Shown: positions 42,998 to 49,708 of the stretch, piece after piece
Layout: the number at the start of each line of letters is the position of its first letter
Position numbering within the stretch: position 1 is the first letter of the stretch
NCBI RefSeq assembly: GCF_014654895.1
Contig: NZ_BNBE01000001.1
Span: forward strand, 2,951,001-3,015,000
Reading direction: 5' to 3'
DNA length: 64,000 bases
From: Streptomyces filamentosus
Lineage (GTDB): Bacteria; Actinomycetota; Actinomycetes; Streptomycetales; Streptomycetaceae
The notes under the pieces: generated by a model
What the model was told of the DNA's origin: nothing
Seen by the model: only the letters and a program-made list of their open reading frames with translations
Databases searched by the model: none
Position numbers and translations under genes: made by a program

Positions 42998-43006
42998 GAC
43001 AAGCGG

Positions 43007-43864
43007 TCAGCGTTCGGCGAGGACCGCCGCGGCAGCCGCCCGGTGGCGCCGCCGGGAGGCGTACCAGACGAGCCCGGCCGTGGCCGCCGCCGCACCCACG
43101 GCCGCCGCCGCCATCAGCGTCGGCCGGGGCGGCATCCGGAACTCCGGCAGCCGCTGCTTGAGCCGCACCGGCCGGTTGAACACCAGCACCGGCCACTCCC
43201 GGGCGACCGCCTCGCGGCGCAGCGTCCGGTCCGGGTTGACCGCGTACGGATGCCCGACCGCCTCCAGCATGGGAAGGTCGGTCGCCGAGTCGCTGTAGGC
43301 GTAGCAGCGGGAGAGGTCGTACCCCTCCGACTTCGCCAGCTCGCGGACCGCCTCGGCCTTCGTCGGCCCGTAGGCGTAGTACTCCACCTCGCCGGTGAAG
43401 CAGCCGTCCTCGCCGACCACCATCCGGGTGGCGACGACCCGGTCCGCCCCGAGCATCTCCCCGATCGGCTCGACCACCTCGGCGCCGGAGGTGGACACGA
43501 TCACGACGTCGCGGCCGGCGGCGTGGTGCTCCTCGATGAGGGAGGCCGCCTCGTCGTAGATGATCGGGTCGATCAGGTCGTGCAGGGTCTCGGCGACGAG
43601 TTCCCTGACCTGGGCCACGTTCCAGCCTTTGCAGAGCGCGGAAAGATATTCGCGCATCCGCTCCATCTGGTCGTGGTCGGCCCCGCCGACGAGGAACACG
43701 AACTGGATGTAGGCCGTCCGCAGGGCGGCGCGGCGGCTGATCAGTCCGCCCCGGTAGAAGGACTTGCTGAAGGTCAGCGTCGAGGACTTCGCAATGACCG
43801 TCTTGTCCAGGTCAAAGAAGGCGGCTGTGCGCGGCAAGGAGTGGTTTTCCACAACGCTGAGCAT
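43007..43864 (-). CDS. HAD-IB family phosphatase-like membrane protein
   Basis: 285 residues from ATG 43864. HAD motifs: AAFFDLDKTVIAKSS (motif I, nucleophile Asp; the second Asp becomes Lys-adjacent DLDKT as in the SerB-like IB subfamily), VVIVSTSGAEV (motif II Ser), YGPTKAEAV (motif III Lys), and YAYSDSATDLPML (motif IV). A C-terminal helix (LMAAAAVGAAAATAGLVWYA) anchors it in the membrane. It corresponds to the mycobacterial Rv3661-type gene that also lies beside the ssd/tad locus and the 6C RNA; I recall the S. coelicolor counterpart described as development-associated. Confidence 0.9.
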   Translation of the reverse strand: MLSVVENHSLPRTAAFFDLDKTVIAKSSTLTFSKSFYRGGLISRRAALRTAYIQFVFLVGGADHDQMERMREYLSALCKGWNVAQVRELVAETLHDLIDPIIYDEAASLIEEHHAAGRDVVIVSTSGAEVVEPIGEMLGADRVVATRMVVGEDGCFTGEVEYYAYGPTKAEAVRELAKSEGYDLSRCYAYSDSATDLPMLEAVGHPYAVNPDRTLRREAVAREWPVLVFNRPVRLKQRLPEFRMPPRPTLMAAAAVGAAAATAGLVWYASRRRHRAAAAAVLAER

Positions 43865-43959
43865 AGGTGCCCGCCATTCGGCGTACGCTGGGGCGCGTGG
43901 GTTTGCCTGAGGAGGCTCTCGGGTACACCATGGAAGTCACGGATCGTTCGCGACCGTGC

Positions 43960-44036
43960 ATACCCGGCCCGGCTCCTCCCCCCCCGAGTCGGCCGGAAAG
44001 ACGACCCCCGCTCTCCCCCCCGGCGGGGGTCGTCGC
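43960..44036 (+). ncRNA. 6C RNA
   Basis: Two adjacent hairpins, each with seven consecutive C residues in the loop: hairpin 1 stem 43969-43975 with 43985-43991 (one G-T pair, extended by a bulged pair), loop C run 43978-43984; hairpin 2 a 12-bp stem 43999-44010 with 44022-44033, loop C run 44014-44020. This is the defining feature of the actinobacterial 6C family. As in Mycobacterium (B11, beside Rv3660c) it sits between the HAD gene and ssd, on the ssd strand. The exact 5' end is not known; transcription may begin near 43895. Confidence 0.85.
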
Positions 44037-44134
44037 ATGTCCGGAGCCGTTTTCCTCCGTTGAGCCATCGCTCGCTCCCTTTCTCTCGCGCCGCCGTGCA
44101 CCACCCGCCCGCAGCCCGGCGATCCCCTGACTTG

Positions 44135-44147
44135 TGACTCAGAGTAG
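44135..44147. promoter_or_regulatory. BldD-like box upstream of ssd/tad operon
   Basis: TGACTCAGAGTAG matches the BldD consensus TNACNC(A/T)GNGTNA at every fixed position except the last. It lies 165 bases upstream of the ssd start and about 100 bases after the 6C RNA. BldD with cyclic-di-GMP represses sporulation genes during vegetative growth. Confidence 0.5.
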
Positions 44148-44311
44148 TCGCGGGGCTGCGTTCCGGGGAGTCCCCGGACGGGTGGTCGAGATATTCACAG
44201 GCGGTGGATTGTCCACAGTTTTTCGGTGGTCTCCGCACGATTTCTCCGGCGGCCCCACCGTGATTCCCGTCGCGAAGTTCGCGGCCACGGGAATCACGAG
44301 AGGGGTGCGCG

Positions 44312-45442
44312 ATGCAGGAGCCGACGGCTTCCCGCACGGGCGGGGCGGAACACGGGGGGACCCGGCACGGCGGGGAAGGGGTGCGCGGCCCGGGGCCGCT
44401 GATCCTCACCGAGGACGTCGCCCTCCTCGACGACCTGCTGCGGCTGTGCGCCGCGGCCGGCGTCGAGCCGGAGGTGCACCACCGGGTGCCCGAGCGGCGG
44501 ACGAGCTGGACCGATCCCCCGCTCGTCCTGGTCGGGGAGGACGTGGCCGCCCGCTGCCGGGGCGCCGCCCGCCGGCCCGGGGTCGTCCTCGTCGGACGGG
44601 CGCAGGACGACCCGGCGGCGTGGCGGCTCGCCGTCGAGATCGGCGCGGACAGCGTGCTGCGGCTGCCCGACGCCGAGTCCCTGCTCGTCGACCGGCTCGC
44701 CGACGCCGCCGAGGGCGCGGGCAGGACGGCGCTGACCGTGGGGATCGTCGGCGGGCGGGGCGGCGCGGGAGCCTCCACCCTCGCCTGCGGACTCGCCCTC
44801 GCCGCCGCCCGCACCGGCCGCCGGACCCTGCTCGTCGACGCCGACCCGCTCGGCGGAGGGCTCGACGTGCTCCTCGGCGCCGAGCGGGAGAAGGGCCACC
44901 GGTGGGGCGACTTCGCCGCGTCGAGGGGCCGGCTGGCCGGCGGCGCCCTGGAGGAGTCCCTGCCCGCCGCCCACGGGGTGCGGGTACTCAGCTGGGGCCG
45001 GGAGCCCACCGGCGCCGTGCCGCCCGGCGCCGTCCGGTCCGTGCTCGCCGCGGCCCGCCGCCGGGGCGGGGTCGTCGTGGTCGACCTGCCGCGCTCCGTC
45101 GACGGGGCCGGGGCCGAGGTCCTGGCCCAGCTCGACCTCGGCCTCCTCGTCGTCCCCGGCGAACTGCGGGCGGTCGCCGCCGCCCACCGGATCACCACCG
45201 CCCTCGCCACGGCCGTGCGCGACCTGCGGGCCGTGGTCCGCGGGCCGTACGCGGCGGGCCTCGACGAGTGCCGGGTCGCGGACGCGCTGCGCCTCCCGCT
45301 CGCCGGCGAGATGCCCTACGACCCCGGCATCGCCGCCGACCAGGACGAGGGCGCACCGCCGGGCGCCGACCGCAAGGGCCCGCTCGGCCGCTTCTGCGCC
45401 GCCTTCTGGGAGTGCGCGCTGCCCACCGGGGGTGCGGCGTGA
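44312..45442 (+). CDS. ssd: Ssd/CpaE (TadZ-like) septum-site protein
   Basis: 376 residues from ATG 44312 (GAGAGGGG upstream). An N-terminal receiver-like domain (about 30-135, LILTEDVALLDDLLRLCAAA) is followed by a MinD-type ATPase fold starting VGIVGGRGGAGASTLACG: the deviant Walker A has Arg and Ala where canonical proteins have the two lysines, as in other actinobacterial Ssd/CpaE proteins, so ATP hydrolysis is doubtful. LLVDADPLGGGLDVLLG and VVVDLPRSVDG follow. Likely positions the Tad machine and may influence division. Stop overlaps the tadA start (GTGA). Confidence 0.92.
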   Translation: MQEPTASRTGGAEHGGTRHGGEGVRGPGPLILTEDVALLDDLLRLCAAAGVEPEVHHRVPERRTSWTDPPLVLVGEDVAARCRGAARRPGVVLVGRAQDDPAAWRLAVEIGADSVLRLPDAESLLVDRLADAAEGAGRTALTVGIVGGRGGAGASTLACGLALAAARTGRRTLLVDADPLGGGLDVLLGAEREKGHRWGDFAASRGRLAGGALEESLPAAHGVRVLSWGREPTGAVPPGAVRSVLAAARRRGGVVVVDLPRSVDGAGAEVLAQLDLGLLVVPGELRAVAAAHRITTALATAVRDLRAVVRGPYAAGLDECRVADALRLPLAGEMPYDPGIAADQDEGAPPGADRKGPLGRFCAAFWECALPTGGAA

Positions 45443-46635
45443 CGGGGACGGTGGCGCCGCCCCGCGCCGACGGGGCGGCGGGGGCGGGCGGGGCCGGACT
45501 GCTCGACGCCGTGCGGCAGCGGCTCGCGGCGAGCGGCGCCGAGCCGACCCCGGCCCGGGTGGCGGCCGCCCTGCGCGCCCAGGGACGGCTCCTCGGCGAC
45601 GCCGAGGTGCTGGGTGCCGCTGAGGAGCTGCGCTGCGAGCTGACCGGCGCCGGGCCGCTGGAGCCCCTGCTGGCCGACCCCGACGTCACCGACGTGCTGG
45701 TCTCGGCGCCCGACCGGGTGTGGGTCGACCGGGGCGCCGGTCTGGAGCGGGCGCCCGTCGTCTTCCCCGACGCCGCCGCCGTCCGGCGGCTCGCCCAGCG
45801 GCTCGCGGCCGTGGCCGGGCGCCGCCTCGACGACGCCCGCCCCTGGGTGGACGCCCGGCTCCCCGACGGCACCCGCATGCACGCCGTGCTGCCGCCGGTC
45901 GCCGTCGGCTCCACCTGCCTCTCGCTGCGGGTGGTGCGCCCCCGCGCCTTCACCCTGGAGGAGCTGACCGCTGCCGGGACGGTGCCGCCGGGCGGCGACC
46001 GGATCCTCCGCGCGCTCCTCGACGCCCGGGTGTCGTACCTGGTCAGCGGGGGCACCGGCACGGGCAAGACGACGCTCCTCGCGGCCCTGCTCGGCCTGGT
46101 CGGCGCGCGGGAGCGGATCGTCCTCGCCGAGGACTCGGCGGAACTGCGGCCGGACCACCCCCACGTGGTGCGGCTGGAGGCCCGTCCGCCGAACCAGGAG
46201 GGCGCCGGGCTCGTCACCCTCAGGGACCTGGTCCGCCAGGCCCTGCGGATGCGGCCCGACCGCCTGGTGGTCGGCGAGGTCCGCGGCGGCGAGGCCGTCG
46301 ACCTCCTGGCGGCCCTCAACACCGGCCACGAAGGCGGATCGGGCACGCTCCACGCCAACACGGCCGCCGACGTCCCCGCCCGCCTCGAAGCCCTCGGCAC
46401 GGCCGCCGGTCTCGACAGGGCCGCCCTCCACAGCCAGCTGGGCGCCGGCCTGTCCGCCGTCCTCCACCTCGTGCGGGACCCCGACGGGCGCCGCCGGATC
46501 GCCGAGGTCCACGTCCTGGAGCGGGACCGGGACGGCCTGGTGCGGACCGTCCCCGCGCTCCGCTGGGCCCCCGACGGCTTCGCGCACGACCGGGGCTGGC
46601 CCCGGCTCCGCTCGCTCCTCGGCGGTGCCCCGTGA
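45439..46635 (+). CDS. tadA: TadA/CpaF secretion ATPase
   Basis: 398 residues from GTG 45439. Powers assembly of Tad pili in the cytoplasm. N-terminal domain to about 110, then VDARLPDGTRMHAVLPPVA, Walker A SGGTGTGKTTLL near residues 203-213, Asp box IVLAEDSAELRP, Walker B LRMRPDRLVVGEVRGGEAVD, and His box TGHEGGSGTLHANT. Complete and typical. Coupled to ssd upstream and to tadB downstream (4-base overlaps). Confidence 0.95.
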   Translation: MTGTVAPPRADGAAGAGGAGLLDAVRQRLAASGAEPTPARVAAALRAQGRLLGDAEVLGAAEELRCELTGAGPLEPLLADPDVTDVLVSAPDRVWVDRGAGLERAPVVFPDAAAVRRLAQRLAAVAGRRLDDARPWVDARLPDGTRMHAVLPPVAVGSTCLSLRVVRPRAFTLEELTAAGTVPPGGDRILRALLDARVSYLVSGGTGTGKTTLLAALLGLVGARERIVLAEDSAELRPDHPHVVRLEARPPNQEGAGLVTLRDLVRQALRMRPDRLVVGEVRGGEAVDLLAALNTGHEGGSGTLHANTAADVPARLEALGTAAGLDRAALHSQLGAGLSAVLHLVRDPDGRRRIAEVHVLERDRDGLVRTVPALRWAPDGFAHDRGWPRLRSLLGGAP

Positions 46636-47501
46636 CGGCCGCCCGCCTCCTGGCGGAGCTCTGCCTCTGCGCGGGCGCCCTGCTCGCCCTCCGGCAGGCG
46701 GCCGGCCGGCGCCGGGCGGTCCGGCGGACCCGGTCCCTGCTCCTCGGCCCGGCGGCGCCCCCGGACGGAGCCGCCGGCCGGGACGCCCTGGCGCGGTGGT
46801 GGGCGGCGGCCAGGGCACGGCCCGAGTGGCTGTGCCTGCCCGCGGCCGGGCTGGTCGCCCTCCTGGGGGAATCGCCGCTGCCGCTGGCCGCCGGCGCCGC
46901 CGCCGTGCCGCTCGTACGGCGCGGGCTGCGGGCGCGGGCCCGGCGGGAGGAGCGGGAGGCGCTGTCCGGCAAGGTGGCGGCCTTGTGCGGGGCCGCCGCC
47001 GGGGAGCTGAGGGCCGGCTGGCAGCCCGGCCGCGCCCTCGCCTACGCGGCCCGCCACACCGGCGCCCTCGGCCCCGAGGAGCCGCGGGTGCTCGCCGCGG
47101 CCGGCTTCGGCGGCGACGTCCCGGAGGCGCTGCGGACGGCGGCCCGCCGGGAGGGCGCCGAAGGACTCGCCGGGCTCGCGGCCTGCTGGCAGGTGGCCGT
47201 GGACGGCGGCGCGGGACTGACCGCGGGCCTCGACCGGCTGGAGGCGGCCCTGCGCGAGCAGCACGAGCGGCGCGAGGCGCTGCGGGCCGAACTGGCCGGG
47301 GCCTGGGCGACGGTGGCCGTCCTCGCGGCCCTCCCGGTGGCCGGGATCGGGCTGGGCGCGGCCCTGGGAGCCGAGCCGCTGCGGGTGCTGCTGCACACCC
47401 CCGCCGGAGGGGCGTGCCTGCTGCTCGGCGGCGCCCTGGAGGCGGCCGGCCTGTGGTGGGCCGCGCGGATCGTACGGAACGGGGGCGGCGGTGCGGAGTG
47501 A
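46632..47501 (+). CDS. tadB: TadB-like membrane platform protein
   Basis: 289 residues from GTG 46632 (overlap with the tadA stop). Type II secretion F-domain: KVAALCGAAAGELRAGWQPG, helical middle, GGAGLTAGLDRLEAALREQ, and C-terminal membrane helices (TVAVLAALPVAGIGLGAALG and ACLLLGGALEAAGLWWAA); additional helices near the N-terminus. Inner-membrane platform with TadC. Confidence 0.9.
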   Translation: MTAARLLAELCLCAGALLALRQAAGRRRAVRRTRSLLLGPAAPPDGAAGRDALARWWAAARARPEWLCLPAAGLVALLGESPLPLAAGAAAVPLVRRGLRARARREEREALSGKVAALCGAAAGELRAGWQPGRALAYAARHTGALGPEEPRVLAAAGFGGDVPEALRTAARREGAEGLAGLAACWQVAVDGGAGLTAGLDRLEAALREQHERREALRAELAGAWATVAVLAALPVAGIGLGAALGAEPLRVLLHTPAGGACLLLGGALEAAGLWWAARIVRNGGGGAE

Positions 47502-48339
47502 GCTGACGCGGACGGCCGCGGGGCTGGTCCTGGCCTGCTGGCCGCTCGGCAGGGCTTGGCTCCTCCTGGTGCGGACCCGCCGGGACCGGGCCGTCCGGCG
47601 GCGGCTCGGCGCCCTGTTCGGGACCGGCGCGGGACCGGCGCCCCGGAGGACCGGCGCCGTCCGGCGGGCGCGGGGCGACGGGAAGCCGCGTCGGGGACCG
47701 CACCGGGTCGTGGCGCGCGGGGCGGCGGTGCTGCGGGACCTGCCGGTACCGGTCCGGGTCTCCGTCGTCGCGGGAGTGCTGTGCGCGGGGGTGTTCCTCG
47801 GGCCGGTGGCGGTGCTGCCGGCGGGCGCGGCCGGGGCGTTCGGCGCCCGGTGGTGGCTGCGGCGGGCCGAGGCCGACCGGGCGTCCGCCGAGGACCGGCG
47901 GGCGGCGGCCCGGCTCCCGCTGGCCGCCGACCTCCTGGCGGCCTGCGCCTCGGCCGGGGCCGGGCCGGGCGAGGCGGCGGAGGCCGTGGGTCGGTCGCTG
48001 GGCGGCCCCCTCGGCGAGCGGCTGCTCCGCACGGCCGCCGAGCTGCGGCTCGGCGGAGAACCGGCCGAGGTGTGGGGGAGGTTCGGCGCGATACCGGGCG
48101 CCGAGGGTCTTGCCCGCTGCATGGAGCGGGCCGGTGCCTCCGGGGCGCCCGCCGCCGAGGCGATCGCCCGGCACGCGGCCGCGCTGCGGGCCGCAGCCGC
48201 CCGCACCGCCACCGCCCGGGCCCGCCGCGCCCAGGTGCTGATCAGCGCCCCCGTGGGGCTGTGCTTCCTGCCCGCGTTCCTCGCGGTCGGGGTGGCCCCG
48301 GTGGTCATCGGCCTGGCGTCGGGCCTGCTCGGCCCCTGA
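47491..48339 (+). CDS. tadC: TadC-like membrane platform protein
   Basis: 282 residues from GTG 47491, overlapping tadB by 11 bases. F-domain features LPLAADLLAACASAGAGPGE and RCMERAGASGAPAAEAIA, with membrane helices near residues 90-125 and at the C-terminus (VGLCFLPAFLAVGVAPVVIG). Partner of TadB. Confidence 0.9.
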   Translation: MRSELTRTAAGLVLACWPLGRAWLLLVRTRRDRAVRRRLGALFGTGAGPAPRRTGAVRRARGDGKPRRGPHRVVARGAAVLRDLPVPVRVSVVAGVLCAGVFLGPVAVLPAGAAGAFGARWWLRRAEADRASAEDRRAAARLPLAADLLAACASAGAGPGEAAEAVGRSLGGPLGERLLRTAAELRLGGEPAEVWGRFGAIPGAEGLARCMERAGASGAPAAEAIARHAAALRAAAARTATARARRAQVLISAPVGLCFLPAFLAVGVAPVVIGLASGLLGP

Positions 48340-48366
48340 GGCCGGGGCACGGGCGTGAGCACGCAC

Positions 48367-48422
48367 GCGGACACACGACCGCGGACACACGACCGCGGAC
48401 ACACGGACGCGGACACGCACAC
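48367..48422. repeat. 14-bp GCGGACACACGACC repeat
   Basis: Four tandem copies (the first two identical, later ones diverged) in the only sizeable gap of the tad operon, directly before the pilin ribosome site. Confidence 0.85.
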
Positions 48423-48455
48423 GAAAACGGACGACTGAGCGAAGGGAAAAGGAAG

Positions 48456-48689
48456 ATGGGAAAGAAGACGGGAAAGACGTACGCACGGGCGCGGAAGGCG
48501 CTGGGCGAGTTCTGGGCGACCCGGAGGAGCGGGCTGCGGACCGACCGGGGGATGAGCACCGTCGAGTACGCGATGGGGCTGCTCACGGCGGCCGGCGTCG
48601 CCGCCCTGTTCTACAAGGTCATGACGAGCGGGCCCGTCTCGGGAGCCCTGGAGGCACTGGTCGGGAAGGCCCTCGATGCGCCGTTCTGA
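48456..48689 (+). CDS. Flp-type pilin (DUF4244)
   Basis: 77 residues from ATG 48456 (AAAAGGAAG upstream). Basic leader of about 32 residues ends RTDRG, then MSTVEYAMGLLTAAGVAALF: a prepilin-peptidase site G|MSTVEY with the conserved Glu at +5 and Tyr at +6, leading into the hydrophobic helix. This is the structural subunit of the Tad pilus. The leader is long and Lys/Arg rich. No prepilin peptidase gene is in this window. Overlaps the next gene by 14 bases. Confidence 0.92.
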   Translation: MGKKTGKTYARARKALGEFWATRRSGLRTDRGMSTVEYAMGLLTAAGVAALFYKVMTSGPVSGALEALVGKALDAPF

Positions 48690-49275
48690 GCGGGCGCGGG
48701 GTCCGGGCTCCGACCGGGGCTCGGTGACCGTGGAGGCGGCGGTCGTGCTGCCGGTGCTCGCGCTCTTCGCGATGGCGCTGCTGTGGGCGCTGGCCGCGTC
48801 CGCCGCGCAGATCAGGTGCGTGGACGCGGCCAGGGCCGGGGCGCGGGCCGCCGCCCGGGCGGAGTCCCCGGGCGCCGTGACCGCCGTCGCCCGGGCCGCC
48901 GCGCCCGAGGGCGCCCGGGTGACGGTGACCCGGCAGGGCGAGCTGTGGCGGGTGACCGTGGAGGCCGCGGCCCCGGGCCCCGCCGACCTGGGCGTGACCC
49001 TGCGGGCCGGGGCGGCGGCGCTCGCCGAGGACACGGTCGGGGCCGCGGTCGGGGTCGGGAGCGGAACTGGGGTCGGAACCGGCGTCGGGGGCGTGGGCGC
49101 GATCGCGGTCGGCCCCGGCCCCGGGGCCGGCACCGAAGCCGGGGCCGCGAACAGGATCGCGGACGGATCTGCTGCCGGGATCGCCGGGATCGCAGAGATC
49201 GCCGGGATCGGGGGCGCCGGGAGCGTCGGTAGGTCGGGGAAGGAGGTGGAGCGTCGTGAGGCGGGGGCGGGGTGA
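48676..49275 (+). CDS. TadE-like pseudopilin with long Gly-rich tail
   Basis: 199 residues from ATG 48676. The N-terminal part is TadE-like: DRGSVTVEAAVVLPVLALFA (E at +5 of a pilin-like helix) and RAGARAAARAESPGA. After about residue 120 the protein continues for 80 residues of low-complexity VGVGSGTGVGTGVGG and GIAGIAEIAGIGG repeats that I would not expect in this family, where about 120-130 residues is usual. Minor pilin or export component. Overlaps the next gene by 20 bases. Confidence 0.88.
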   Translation: MRRSERARGPGSDRGSVTVEAAVVLPVLALFAMALLWALAASAAQIRCVDAARAGARAAARAESPGAVTAVARAAAPEGARVTVTRQGELWRVTVEAAAPGPADLGVTLRAGAAALAEDTVGAAVGVGSGTGVGTGVGGVGAIAVGPGPGAGTEAGAANRIADGSAAGIAGIAEIAGIGGAGSVGRSGKEVERREAGAG

Positions 49276-49708
49276 CCGGGGCGCGGCGACCGTGTGGACG
49301 GCGGTGGCGGCCTGCGCGCTGTGTGTGGTCTTCGGGTGCGTGCTGGCGCTCGGGCAGGCGGTGGCCGCCCGGCACCGGGCGGGCGGCGCGGCCGACCTCG
49401 CGGCCCTCGCCGCCGCCGACCGGGCTCTGTGGGGCGAGGCGGAGGCGTGTGCGGCGGCCTCGCGGGTGGCCGCGGCCCAGGGCGCCGAGCTGGCCCTGTG
49501 CCGGGTGACCGGCGCGGAGGCCGAGGTGACGGCACGGGTGGTCCGAGGGGTGTTCGCCCCGGCGGTCAGGTCCCGCGCGGGCCCCGGCCGGGGCCCCCTC
49601 ACCCTGCCTCTTCCTGCCCCTCCCGCTCTTCCTGCCCCTCCTGCCCCTCCTGCCCCTCCCGCTCTTCCCGCTCGTTCGGGTGGGGGGCCTCCCGGAGGAG
49701 TTCCGTGA
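49256..49708 (+). CDS. Helicase-neighbourhood TadE-like protein (Rv3654c type)
   Basis: 150 residues from GTG 49256. Resembles the TadE-like protein family always found between tad genes and a DECH helicase: DRGAATVWTAVAACALCVVF helix, ALGQAVAARHRAGGAADLAA, and two Cys (EACAAASR, LALCRVTG) as in that family. After about residue 115 the frame reads PAPPALPAPPAPP repeats, produced by a tandem array that overlaps the convergent helicase gene by 110 bases; this tail may not be conserved. Confidence 0.85.
   Translation: MRRGRGDRGAATVWTAVAACALCVVFGCVLALGQAVAARHRAGGAADLAALAAADRALWGEAEACAAASRVAAAQGAELALCRVTGAEAEVTARVVRGVFAPAVRSRAGPGRGPLTLPLPAPPALPAPPAPPAPPALPARSGGGPPGGVP

Larger units (their letters stand above)
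42675..43006. other. Atypical spacer between convergent genes
   Basis: 332 bases of clearly lower G+C than the flanks (roughly 60%). It holds a terminator for the Fic-like gene, a structured segment closed by CTGGCAC/GTGCCAG and followed by five T residues, and a terminator for the HAD gene. A minus-strand frame runs through it but with un-Streptomyces-like codons. Candidate small RNA or remnant of foreign DNA. Confidence 0.5.
43865..44311. other. HAD / ssd divergent region with 6C RNA
   Basis: 447 bases. Contains TACGCT (43884-43889) as a possible -10 for the RNA, the 6C RNA itself, a C/T-rich stretch, a BldD-like box at 44135-44147, and A+T-rich patches (GAGATATTCACAG, GATTGTCCACAG) that suit the ssd operon promoter. 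No protein gene recognised. Confidence 0.6.

Noticed and set aside
45192..49535. 1447-residue open frame on the minus strand
   Set aside because: Antisense shadow of the tad operon caused by GC-biased third positions; low-complexity product.
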